A stretch of 55,990 bases of DNA from Halothiobacillus sp. (GTDB lineage: Bacteria > Pseudomonadota > Gammaproteobacteria > JAAZVP01), in assembly GCA_018623495.1 (NCBI GenBank), contig JAAZVP010000001.1, positions 1 to 55,990 on the forward strand, in the 5' to 3' direction. A program made the translations under genes and the position numbers. Every line of letters begins with the position of its first letter. Position 1 is the first letter of the stretch. Shown here in pieces: positions 48,985 to 55,990 of this stretch. The notes beneath the pieces are model-generated. The model searched no databases. It was not told the origin of the DNA and saw only the letters and a program-made list of their open reading frames with translations.

Positions 48985-49949
48985 TCAACGCGAGAATCAC
49001 CGGCACCGGCAGCTACCTGCCGGAGCGGGTCCTGACCAACCAGGACCTGGAAAAGATGGTGGATACCACCGACGAGTGGATCCGGGAGCGCACCGGGATC
49101 CGCAAGCGTCACCTGGTGGCCGACGACCAGACCACCTCGGACCTGGCCGAACGGGCGGCGCGGCGGGCGCTGGAGGCAGCCGGTCGCGAGGCCGACGAGA
49201 TCGACCTGATCGTGGTGGCCACCACCACCGCCGACCGGGTGTTTCCCAGTACCGCCTGCCTGGTGCAGCAGCGCCTCGGGGCGTTCGGTTGCCCGGCCTT
49301 CGACGTCCAGGCCGTGTGCACCGGCTTCGTCTATGCCCTGGGCGTGGCGGAGAAGTTCATCCGTACCGGCGGCGCGCGCCGGGCACTGGTGATCGGTGCC
49401 GAGAGCTTTTCGCACATCGTCGACTGGAGCGACCGCTCCACCTGCGTGCTGTTCGGCGACGGGGCCGGCGCGGTGGTGCTCGAGGCCAGCGAGGAGGCCG
49501 GCGTGCTCTCCACCCACCTGCACGCGGACGGTCGTTTCGACGAGCTGCTGCAGGTACCGGCCGGCATCTCGGAGCACCCCGAGCGCCTGCGCGAGGGTCG
49601 GGCCTTCGTCGAGATGCGCGGCAACGAGGTGTTCAAGGTGGCGGTGCGCACCCTGGGTCGCATCGTCGACGAGACCCTGGCGGCCAACGGCCTGGAAAAG
49701 AGCGACGTGGACTGGCTGGTGCCCCACCAGGCCAACACCCGCATCATCGCCGCCACCGCCGCGCGCCTGGAGTTGCCCATGGAACGCGTGGTGGTCACCG
49801 TCGGCGAGCACGGCAACACCTCGGCGGCGTCGATCCCGCTGGCGCTGGACACCGCGGTGCGCGACGGCCGCATCCAGCGCGGGGACATGCTGCTGATGGA
49901 GGCCTTCGGCGGCGGCTTCACCTGGGGCTCGGCGCTGGTACGATACTGA
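48981..49949 (+). CDS. fabH: 3-oxoacyl-ACP synthase III
   Basis: The 322-residue enzyme condenses acetyl-CoA with malonyl-ACP to start fatty acid synthesis. The catalytic triad is in [13 protein letters not shown] (Cys, near residue 113), VPHQANTRI (His) and [10 protein letters not shown] (Asn). It starts at GTG 48981 with AGGAG upstream, overlapping plsX. In most relatives fabD, fabG and acpP follow; here they are replaced by a CYTH gene and gacA. Confidence 0.96.
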   Translation: MINARITGTGSYLPERVLTNQDLEKMVDTTDEWIRERTGIRKRHLVADDQTTSDLAERAARRALEAAGREADEIDLIVVATTTADRVFPSTACLVQQRLGAFGCPAFDVQAVCTGFVYALGVAEKFIRTGGARRALVIGAESFSHIVDWSDRSTCVLFGDGAGAVVLEASEEAGVLSTHLHADGRFDELLQVPAGISEHPERLREGRAFVEMRGNEVFKVAVRTLGRIVDETLAANGLEKSDVDWLVPHQANTRIIAATAARLELPMERVVVTVGEHGNTSAASIPLALDTAVRDGRIQRGDMLLMEAFGGGFTWGSALVRY

Positions 49950-50015
49950 GCGACGGTCGTGCATGGCAGCCCGCGGGCCGCTGCCGGCCGGCTCCGGTCA
50001 AAGGGGAGTCCGAAC

Positions 50016-50522
50016 ATGGGCGTCGAGATCGAGCGCAAGTTCCTGGTCACCGGTGATGGTTTCCTGCGCGAGGCACGGGGCTCGCTGCGCCTGCGCCAGG
50101 GCTATCTCGCCAACACCGAGCGCGCCTCGGTGCGCATCCGCACCCAGGGCGATCGCGCCGACATCAACATCAAGAGCCTCACCCTCGGCGTGCACCGCCA
50201 GGAATACGAGTACGAGATCCCGGTCGACCAGGCCGAGGCCATGCTCGACGAGCTGTGCATGCGTCCCCTGATCGAGAAGACTCGCCATCTCGTCGACCAC
50301 GGCGACCACGTCTGGGAGGTGGACGTCTTCGAGGGCGACAACGCCGGCCTGGTCGTCGCCGAGGTGGAGCTCGACGATCCCGACGAGGCCTTCGAGCGGC
50401 CGGCGTGGATCGGCGAGGAGGTCTCCCACGATCCCCGCTACTACAACGTCTGCCTGGTGGACCATCCGTTCGCCGAATGGGACGACCGCCATCGCCACCC
50501 GGAGGTCCGGTTGCCGTCATGA
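50016..50522 (+). CDS. CYTH-domain protein, probable inorganic triphosphatase
   Basis: The 168-residue protein opens with MGVEIERKFLV, giving the ExExK motif (residues 4-8) of CYTH/TTM enzymes that bind triphosphate through a metal-lined tunnel. Later charged motifs (RIRTQG, INIKS, EYEYEIP, EKTRH, WEVDVFEG, AEVELDD) complete the barrel. Bacterial members of this size hydrolyse inorganic triphosphate; adenylate cyclase activity also occurs in the family. GGGGAG precedes the ATG at 50016. It overlaps gacA by four bases (ATGA). Confidence 0.92.
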   Translation: MGVEIERKFLVTGDGFLREARGSLRLRQGYLANTERASVRIRTQGDRADINIKSLTLGVHRQEYEYEIPVDQAEAMLDELCMRPLIEKTRHLVDHGDHVWEVDVFEGDNAGLVVAEVELDDPDEAFERPAWIGEEVSHDPRYYNVCLVDHPFAEWDDRHRHPEVRLPS

Positions 50523-51154
50523 TCCGCGTGCTGCTCGCCGATGATCATGCCCTGATGCGCGAAGGGCTCAAGCGGATGCTCGCCGAGCAGCCGGACCTGG
50601 AGATGGTGGGCGAGGCCGGCACCGGCGAGCAGGCCCTGGACGCGGCACGCGAGCTCGACCCCGACGTGGTGCTGATGGATCTCAACATGCCGGGCATGGG
50701 TGGCATGGAGGCCATCAAGCGCCTGCGGGCCTCGTCGCCGGAGACGGCGATCGTGGCCATCACCGCCCATTCCGACCAGATCGTTCCCCGCCGGGTGCTC
50801 GACAGCGGCGTGCGGGCCTTCGTCACCAAGGACGCCCCCATCGACGAGCTGCTCATGGCCCTGCGCCGGGCGGCGGACGGCGGGCGCTACGTGAGCGCCT
50901 CCATCGCCCAGAAGATGACCCTGGAGAGCTTCGAGGAGAACGATCCCTTCCGGGTGCTCTCCGGGCGCGAGATGCAGGTGCTGATGATGGTGCTCGAGGG
51001 TCGGCCCAACCAGGTCATCTCCGATCACCTGTGCCTGAGCCCCAAGACCGTCAGCACCTACCGCACGCGGTTGCTCTCCAAGCTCGAGGTCAGCAACGAC
51101 ATCGAGCTGATGCACCTGGCGATCAAGCACGGCCTGGTCGATTCCTTCAAGTGA
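50519..51154 (+). CDS. uvrY: Response regulator UvrY/GacA
   Basis: The 211-residue regulator has a receiver domain with Asp8-Asp9, phospho-acceptor Asp54 (VLMDLNMPGM) and the switch Thr and Lys (AITAHSD, VTKDAP), and a LuxR/FixJ-type HTH near the C-terminus (LSGREMQVLMM to KLEVSNDIELM). GacA/UvrY activates small RNAs that sequester CsrA/RsmA. The gene order uvrY-uvrC-pgsA is conserved in gammaproteobacteria and is the main evidence for this identity. Its likely kinase lies about 8 kb away at 39862-42558. Confidence 0.96.
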   Translation: MIRVLLADDHALMREGLKRMLAEQPDLEMVGEAGTGEQALDAARELDPDVVLMDLNMPGMGGMEAIKRLRASSPETAIVAITAHSDQIVPRRVLDSGVRAFVTKDAPIDELLMALRRAADGGRYVSASIAQKMTLESFEENDPFRVLSGREMQVLMMVLEGRPNQVISDHLCLSPKTVSTYRTRLLSKLEVSNDIELMHLAIKHGLVDSFK

Positions 51155-51801
51155 CCCCGGCGCGACCCTTCGACCCCGCCTGTCGGCGCTGCCCGCGGCT
51201 GGTGGACTACCGCGAGCGCCTGCAGGCCGAGCATCCCGACTGGCATTGCGCGCCGGTGCCGCCCTTCGGCGAGGCGGGCGCGCCGCTGCTGATCGTGGGC
51301 CTGGCCCCGGGGCGGCTGGGGGCCAACCGCACCGGCCGCGTGTTCACCGGCGATGCCTCCGGTGACGTGCTCTTCGCCGGCCTGCACCGCCACGGGCTGG
51401 CCAGCCTGCCGCGGGCCCGCGCGGTGGACGACGGCCTGGTGCTGAGCGGTTGCCGCATCACCAACGCGGTCAAGTGCCTGCCGCCGGGGAACCGGGCGCG
51501 GGGGGCGGAGGTCCATGCCTGCAACGACTACCTGCGCGGCGAGATCGACGCGATGCCGGCGACCGGCCTGGTGCTGGCCCTGGGCACGGTGGCCCACGGC
51601 GCGGTGCTGCGCGCCCTGGGGGCCACTATCGCCCGCCATCCCTTCGGCCACGGTCGCCTGCACCGGCCCGCCGAGGACCGGCCGGCGCTGCTGGATTCCT
51701 ACCATTGCAGCCGCTACAACCTGCAGACCCGCCGGCTGACCCCGGCGATGCTGGACGCCGTGATCGCCCGCGCCCGCGAATGGATCGCCGACCGACCATG
51801 A
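51151..51801 (+). CDS. Uracil-DNA glycosylase, iron-sulfur type (family 4/5)
   Basis: The 216-residue protein, starting at GTG 51151 in the uvrY stop, has motifs of UDGb (family 5): GLAPGRLGANRTGRVFTGDA near residue 50 and SYHCSRYN near 185. Four cysteines, Cys11, Cys14, Cys109 and Cys124, are placed to bind a 4Fe-4S cluster. Such enzymes remove uracil and other deaminated bases from DNA. It lies between uvrY and uvrC with four-base overlaps on both sides (GTGA, ATGA), an unusual insertion in a conserved pair. UDGb-like sequences lack the classical motif-1 Asp/Asn, as here. Confidence 0.85.
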   Translation: MTPARPFDPACRRCPRLVDYRERLQAEHPDWHCAPVPPFGEAGAPLLIVGLAPGRLGANRTGRVFTGDASGDVLFAGLHRHGLASLPRARAVDDGLVLSGCRITNAVKCLPPGNRARGAEVHACNDYLRGEIDAMPATGLVLALGTVAHGAVLRALGATIARHPFGHGRLHRPAEDRPALLDSYHCSRYNLQTRRLTPAMLDAVIARAREWIADRP

Positions 51802-53612
51802 CCGACACCGCCTTCGACGCCCGCGACTTCCTGCGCAACCTCACCGAGAGCCCCGGCGTGTACCGCATGCTCGATGCCGCCGGCGAGGTCATCTACGTGG
51901 GCAAGGCGCGCAACCTGAAAAACCGGGTGTCGAGCTACTTCCGCAAGAGCGGCCAGACCATCAAGACCCGGGCGATGGTCGCCCAGATCGCCGACATCCA
52001 GGTCACCGCCACGCATACCGAGACCGAGGCGCTGCTGCTCGAGGACAGCCTGATCAAGCGCCACCGGCCGCGCTACAACATCCTGTTGCGCGACGACAAG
52101 TCCTATCCCTACATCTTCGCCTCCACCGAGCAACAATACCCGCGGCTCGCCTTCCACCGCGGTGCGCGCCGGGAGAAGGGCCGCTACTTCGGCCCCTACC
52201 CGAGCTCCGGTGCGGTACGCGAAACCCTCAACCTGTTGCAGAAGATCTTTCGCGTGCGCCAGTGCGAGGACAGCTTCTTCCGCAACCGCAGCCGGCCCTG
52301 CCTGCAGTACCAGATCGACCGCTGCACGGGGCCCTGCGTGGGCCTGGTGGACCCGGAGCGCTACCGGCGCGACGTGGAACACACCATCGCCTTTCTCGAG
52401 GGCCGCAGCCAGGAGGTCATCGGCCACCTGGTGGAGGAGATGGAAGCCGCCTCGGCAGACCTCGAGTTCGAACAGGCGGCCGTCTACCGCGACCAGATCG
52501 CCCAGCTGCGCGCGGTGGGCGAGCGCCAGTACGTGGCCGGGGAGGGGGGCAGCGTGGACGTGGTGGCCGCCGCGGCCGAGGCCGGTACGGCCTGCGTGCA
52601 AGTGTTCTTCATCCGCGACGGGCGCAACCTCGGCAACCGCAACTACTTCCTGCAGATCCCCAGCGACGAGGGCACCGCCGAGGTCCTGGAGGCGTTTCTC
52701 AGCCAGTACTACCTGGGCCGCGAGATCCCCGGCGAGATCATCGTCAGCGAGCGGCTCGACGGCCGCGAGGCCATCGAGGGGGCGCTGGCCGCCAAGGCCG
52801 GGCGGACGGTGAAGATCCGCGATGCCGTGCGCGGCGACCGGGCCCGCTGGCTGGGCATGGCAAAGGACAACGCCCGCCAGGCCCTGGCGGCCCGGTTGGC
52901 CTCGCGCGGGGGCATGCTGGCGCGGGTGCAGGCCCTGCAGGAGGCCCTGGGCCTCGACGAGCCGCCGGCGCGTATCGAGTGCTTCGACATCAGCCACACC
53001 CGCGGCGAGGCCACCGTGGCCTCCTGCGTCGTCTTCGACGGCGAGGGCCCGCGCAAGTCCGACTACCGGCGCTTCAACATCCGCGGGATCGAGCCGGGCG
53101 ACGACTACGCCGCCATGCACCAGGCCCTCGAGCGGCGCTTCACCCGCCTCAAGCGGGGCGAGGGCCGGATCCCCGACGTGCTGCTGATCGACGGCGGCAA
53201 GGGGCAGGTGGCCCAGGCCGAGGCCGTGATCGGGGAACTGCAGGTGCCGGGGGTGATGATCGTGGGGGTCGCCAAGGGGCCGGCGCGCAAGCCCGGCCAG
53301 GAAAAGCTCGTGTTGAGTGCGACCGGGGCAGAGATTATGCTTGACCCCAATTCGCCGGCCCTGCACCTGATCCAGCAGGTCCGTGACGAGGCCCATCGCT
53401 TCGCCATCACCGGCCACCGCCAGCGGCGCGGCAAGGCGCGGCGCTCCTCCACGCTCGAGGGCATTCCGGGCGTGGGTGCCAAGCGTCGGCAGCAGCTGCT
53501 CAAGCACTTCGGCGGGCTGCAGCAGCTGCGCCGGGCCGGTGTCGAGGATCTCACCAGCGTGCCGGGCATCAGCCGGCGGCTGGCACAGACCATCTACGAC
53601 CACTTCCACTGA
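51798..53612 (+). CDS. uvrC: Excinuclease ABC subunit C
   Basis: The 604-residue protein makes the dual incisions in nucleotide excision repair. The GIY-YIG domain (GVYRMLDAAGEVIYVGKARN) cuts on the 3' side, the central UvrB-binding UVR motif lies near residues 200-235 (EEMEAASADLEFEQAAVYRDQI), then an RNase H-like domain (ECFDISHTRGE) and two helix-hairpin-helix units (GIPGVGAKRRQQLLKHFGGL). It overlaps the udg gene by four bases. Confidence 0.97.
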   Translation: MTDTAFDARDFLRNLTESPGVYRMLDAAGEVIYVGKARNLKNRVSSYFRKSGQTIKTRAMVAQIADIQVTATHTETEALLLEDSLIKRHRPRYNILLRDDKSYPYIFASTEQQYPRLAFHRGARREKGRYFGPYPSSGAVRETLNLLQKIFRVRQCEDSFFRNRSRPCLQYQIDRCTGPCVGLVDPERYRRDVEHTIAFLEGRSQEVIGHLVEEMEAASADLEFEQAAVYRDQIAQLRAVGERQYVAGEGGSVDVVAAAAEAGTACVQVFFIRDGRNLGNRNYFLQIPSDEGTAEVLEAFLSQYYLGREIPGEIIVSERLDGREAIEGALAAKAGRTVKIRDAVRGDRARWLGMAKDNARQALAARLASRGGMLARVQALQEALGLDEPPARIECFDISHTRGEATVASCVVFDGEGPRKSDYRRFNIRGIEPGDDYAAMHQALERRFTRLKRGEGRIPDVLLIDGGKGQVAQAEAVIGELQVPGVMIVGVAKGPARKPGQEKLVLSATGAEIMLDPNSPALHLIQQVRDEAHRFAITGHRQRRGKARRSSTLEGIPGVGAKRRQQLLKHFGGLQQLRRAGVEDLTSVPGISRRLAQTIYDHFH

Positions 53613-53623
53613 GTTGCCGGGCC

Positions 53624-54184
53624 ATGCGTCTCACGCTTCCCAACATCCTTACCCTGGTCCGCGTGGCCATGATCCCGCTGCTGGCGGTGGTCTTCTACCT
53701 GCCGGTGGACTGGGCCGGGCCGGTGGCCGCGGCGATCTTCGCCATCGCCGGCCTCACCGACTGGCTGGACGGCTACCTCGCTCGCCGGCTGGGCCAGGAA
53801 TCGCCCTTCGGCGCCTTCCTCGACCCGGTGGCCGACAAGCTGATGGTGGCCGTGGCCCTGGTGCTGATCCTGGAGAGCCACCCGAGCATCTCCGTGGCGC
53901 TGGCCACCGCGGTGATCATCAGCCGCGAGATCACCATCTCGGCGCTGCGGGAATGGATGGCCGAGATCGGCCAGCGGGCGGTGGTCAAGGTCTCCATGGT
54001 GGGCAAGGTCAAGACCACCGCGCAGATCGTCGCCCTGATCCTGCTGCTCTACGGCCAGCCCCTGGCCGGCGTGCCGGTCTACCAGGTGGGGCTGGTGCTG
54101 CTGTGGGTCGCCGCGGGGCTGACCCTGTATTCCATGGTGCTCTACCTGCGGGCCGCGTTCCGCGCCATCGGCGAAAGCCCTTGA
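53624..54184 (+). CDS. pgsA: CDP-diacylglycerol-glycerol-3-phosphate phosphatidyltransferase
   Basis: The 186-residue membrane enzyme makes phosphatidylglycerol phosphate. The CDP-alcohol phosphotransferase motif DWLDGYLARRL followed by GAFLDPVADK is intact, and about five membrane segments are visible. It follows uvrC by 11 bases. Its stop codon lies inside the -35 element of the tRNA promoter that follows. Confidence 0.96.
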   Translation: MRLTLPNILTLVRVAMIPLLAVVFYLPVDWAGPVAAAIFAIAGLTDWLDGYLARRLGQESPFGAFLDPVADKLMVAVALVLILESHPSISVALATAVIISREITISALREWMAEIGQRAVVKVSMVGKVKTTAQIVALILLLYGQPLAGVPVYQVGLVLLWVAAGLTLYSMVLYLRAAFRAIGESP

Positions 54185-54209
54185 CAGCGCGGCGGGGTGC
54201 CAATATTAT
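54181..54209 (+). promoter_or_regulatory. Stable-RNA promoter for tRNA genes
   Basis: A perfect TTGACA (54181-54186) and TATTAT (54204-54209) are 17 bases apart. They are followed by a GC-rich discriminator (GGCGCCC), typical of promoters under stringent control. The tRNA-Gly begins about eight bases after the likely start. The -35 overlaps the pgsA stop codon. Confidence 0.85.
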
Positions 54210-54223
54210 GGCGCCCATCTCGA

Positions 54224-54299
54224 GCGGGAATAGCTCAGCTGGTAGAGCGCAACCTTGCCAAGGTTGAGGTCGCCGGTTCGAACCCGGTTTCCCGCTCCA
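54224..54299 (+). tRNA. glyW: tRNA-Gly (GCC)
   Basis: The 76-base cloverleaf has the acceptor stem GCGGGAA / TTCCCGC, the D-arm TAGCTCAGCTGGTAGAGC, anticodon stem CAACC / GGTTG with loop TTGCCAA (anticodon GCC), a TTCGAA T-loop and the encoded CCA end. It follows pgsA, as glyW does in E. coli. Confidence 0.98.
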
Positions 54300-54315
54300 G
54301 ATTCTTTCCCTGCCC

Positions 54316-54390
54316 GGCTGGGTGGCAGAGTGGCTATGCACCGGATTGCAAATCCGCGTCACGTCGGTTCGACTCCGGCCCCAGCCTCCA
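54316..54390 (+). tRNA. cysT: tRNA-Cys (GCA)
   Basis: The 75-base tRNA has acceptor stem GGCTGGG / CCCAGCC, anticodon arm CGGATTGCAAATCCG with anticodon GCA, T-arm GGTTCGACTCC and encoded CCA. It follows tRNA-Gly by 16 bases, as cysT follows glyW in E. coli. The third gene of that cluster, leuZ, is not present in the next 140 bases, which hold no clear terminator. Confidence 0.98.
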
Positions 54391-54526
54391 TGTTTCCTCC
54401 TCCTGCTTTCCCGGTTCCCGACGATTGCGCCGACCGCCTTGCGCACTGGTGCGTCCGGGCCGAGGCGGTTAGGATTGGGCTCGCCCCCGGTTTCCGCCCC
54501 GAGCGCCCTGCCGCGGGGCCGACGCA

Positions 54527-55189
54527 ATGCACACCGAGTTCCCCCGCATGGCGAGGCGCCTGATTTCCAAGGACCTGCAACGGCGACTGGCCGTGGCCGT
54601 CGCACCGCCGCTGGCGAGCCTGCTGATCCGCCTGCTGCATCGCACCTGCCGAAAGCGCCTCCACCTGCCGGAGGGCCTGCCGGAGGGGCCGGTGATCGTG
54701 GTGTTCTGGCACGGCGAACTGCTGATGCAGCCCTACGTCTATCGTCACCTGCGCAGCCGGCCGAGGATCGCGGTGATGATCAGCGAGCACCTCGACGGCG
54801 AGATCATCGCCCGCACGATCGCCCGCTTCGGGCTGGATGCCATCCGCGGATCGAGCCGGCGGGGCGCGCTGCGTGCCCTGCGCAACGCCATCGAGCGCGT
54901 GCGCGACGGCTGGGACATCGCCATCACCCCGGACGGCCCGCGAGGGCCGCGCCACTCGGTGGCCGAGGGTGTGGCGGCCGTGGCGCGCAAGACCGGCGTG
55001 CCGGTGGTGGCCTTCAATGTCCACCCCGAGCGGTACTGGCAGCTGGGCAGCTGGGACCGTTTCGTCATCCCGCGGCCGTTCACCACGCTGCACCTTCATG
55101 CCTCCGAGCCGTTCTCCCTGGAAGGGCTCTCGGCCGAAGAGGCGAGGGCCGCGGTGCATGGCCGGCTGATGCGTCACGCGGTACCCTGA
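54527..55189 (+). CDS. DUF374 lysophospholipid acyltransferase-like protein
   Basis: The ATG at 54527 gives 220 residues (another ATG is at 54548). It resembles DUF374 proteins, related to LpxL-type acyltransferases: [10 protein letters not shown] holds the histidine-containing motif, [10 protein letters not shown] the second, [13 protein letters not shown] the third and [11 protein letters not shown] the fourth. Such proteins are proposed to acylate lipid A or phospholipids. It lies between the tRNA genes and lpxD, which fits a lipid A role. The ribosome binding site is GC-rich and weak. Confidence 0.8.
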   Translation: MHTEFPRMARRLISKDLQRRLAVAVAPPLASLLIRLLHRTCRKRLHLPEGLPEGPVIVVFWHGELLMQPYVYRHLRSRPRIAVMISEHLDGEIIARTIARFGLDAIRGSSRRGALRALRNAIERVRDGWDIAITPDGPRGPRHSVAEGVAAVARKTGVPVVAFNVHPERYWQLGSWDRFVIPRPFTTLHLHASEPFSLEGLSAEEARAAVHGRLMRHAVP

Positions 55190-55256
55190 GGCGTGCAGAG
55201 CCGGGAGAACGGCCGGGGTGGCACCCCGAGCGACAAGAACAACGAGAGAATCCCTG

Positions 55257-55990
55257 ATGAGACTGAGCAGCATCCTCGAGCAGATCGGGATCGACGCGCG
55301 GCCCGGTCGTGACGTCGAGATCAGCGGGGTCGGCGGGCTGGCCACGGCCGGGGCCGACCGGCTTTCCTACGCGGTGGGGGACAAGTACGCCGATACCCTG
55401 GCCCGGACCGAGGCGGGCGCCGTGTTCGTCACCGCCTCGCTGGCCGAGTCGGTGCCCGCGGCCAGCGAGGCCGTGGTGGTGGACGACCCCGAGCTCGCCC
55501 TGGCGCGTGCCAGCCACCTGTTCGCCCGGCCTTTCGAACCGGCGACCGGCGAGGGCGGGGGCGTGCATCCCGAGGCGGTGGTCTTTCCCGGGGCCCACCT
55601 GGGAGCGGGCGTGCGCATCGGGCGCAACACCCGGGTGATGCCGGGCGCCTACATCGGCGACGGCGTCGAGATCGGCGCCGACGGCCTGGTCCACCCCAAT
55701 GCCGTGGTCTGCCACGACACCCGCATCGGCGACCGCTGCATCCTCCACCCGGGCGCGGTGATCGGCAGCGACGGCTTCGGATTCGCCCACACCGAGGAGG
55801 GCGAGCATGTGCGGATCGAGCACTCGGGCCGGGTGGTCATCGAGGACGACGTGGAGATCGGTGCCAACACCACGGTGGACCGGGCGGTGTTCGACGAGAC
55901 CGTGATCCGCCGGGGCAGCAAGATCGACAACCTGGTGCAGATCGCCCACAACGTCGAGGTGGGCGAGCACAGCCTGATCGCCAGCCAGGC
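55257..55990 (+). CDS. lpxD: UDP-3-O-acylglucosamine N-acyltransferase (partial)
   Basis: The reading frame from ATG 55257 stays open to the window end (244 codons). The first ~100 residues form the LpxD uridine-binding domain, then hexapeptide repeats of a left-handed beta helix ([38 protein letters not shown]). LpxD adds the N-linked acyl chain in lipid A synthesis; [17 protein letters not shown] is the family segment containing the catalytic histidine. GAGAG precedes the ATG. The usual lpxD neighbours bamA, skp, fabZ and lpxA are not visible on the left side. Confidence 0.92.
   Translation, partial: MRLSSILEQIGIDARPGRDVEISGVGGLATAGADRLSYAVGDKYADTLARTEAGAVFVTASLAESVPAASEAVVVDDPELALARASHLFARPFEPATGEGGGVHPEAVVFPGAHLGAGVRIGRNTRVMPGAYIGDGVEIGADGLVHPNAVVCHDTRIGDRCILHPGAVIGSDGFGFAHTEEGEHVRIEHSGRVVIEDDVEIGANTTVDRAVFDETVIRRGSKIDNLVQIAHNVEVGEHSLIASQ

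Noticed and set aside
54300-54526. Search for a third tRNA (leuZ) and an attachment-site repeat after tRNA-Cys
   Set aside because: No cloverleaf and no duplicated tRNA 3' end were seen before the DUF374 gene, so neither a leuZ nor an integrated element is supported.

Overview
The window reads as one continuous chromosome segment of a GC-rich gammaproteobacterium. Its gene orders are conserved in that class: rpoE-rseA-rseB-rseC-mucD, lepA-lepB-DUF4845-rnc-era-recO-pdxJ-acpS, yceD-rpmF-plsX-fabH, and gacA/uvrY-uvrC-pgsA followed by tRNA-Gly and tRNA-Cys. The overall look (very GC-rich, many NTGA gene overlaps, several REP-like repeat families) would fit a Chromatiales/Ectothiorhodospiraceae-type bacterium, but the sequence alone does not fix the genus.

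Positions 1-3200 are the accessory part. The first 563 bases are one AT-rich integron gene cassette carrying a QacE-type small multidrug resistance pump and ending in a 117-base attC site; the window opens exactly at a cassette junction. It is followed by a fragment of a foreign ORF, two copies of a GGGGACAGACCCC motif, and a YefM-YoeB toxin-antitoxin module lying between two direct copies of a ~237-base segment (a REP element plus the 3' end of mtfA). Then come the intact mtfA and holC.

Positions 3750-11000 hold an envelope-sugar locus: a YbhN-like integral membrane protein, an ArnC/DPM-like GT2 transferase, a PAP2 phosphatase, two ArnT/PMT-type polytopic glycosyltransferases and a secreted DUF3108 protein. 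A ~550-base tandem REP/BIME array sits at the convergent junction inside it.

Positions 11250-29000 are mostly housekeeping: pepA, lptF-lptG (LPS export), parC, htpX, ilvD, an EAL-CBS-GGDEF cyclic-di-GMP protein, rdgC, pepN with an unrecognised 116-aa gene and truC, and nadB.

Positions 29100-39900 carry the sigma-E envelope-stress operon, then, after a promoter/terminator-like leader, the lepA to acpS run (translation, secretion, RNA processing, cofactor and ACP maturation).

Positions 39860-51150 contain both halves of a Gac/Bar-type two-component system: a BarA/GacS hybrid kinase, translationally coupled to an orphan periplasmic binding protein, and about 8 kb away the UvrY/GacA regulator. 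Between them lie cysM, rlmD, a rhodanese, yceF, and the yceD-rpmF-plsX-fabH operon, which appears to have a leaderless first gene.

The right end has a family 4/5-type uracil-DNA glycosylase, uvrC, pgsA, a strong stable-RNA promoter driving tRNA-Gly(GCC) and tRNA-Cys(GCA), a DUF374 acyltransferase-like gene and the start of an lpxD gene cut by the window edge.
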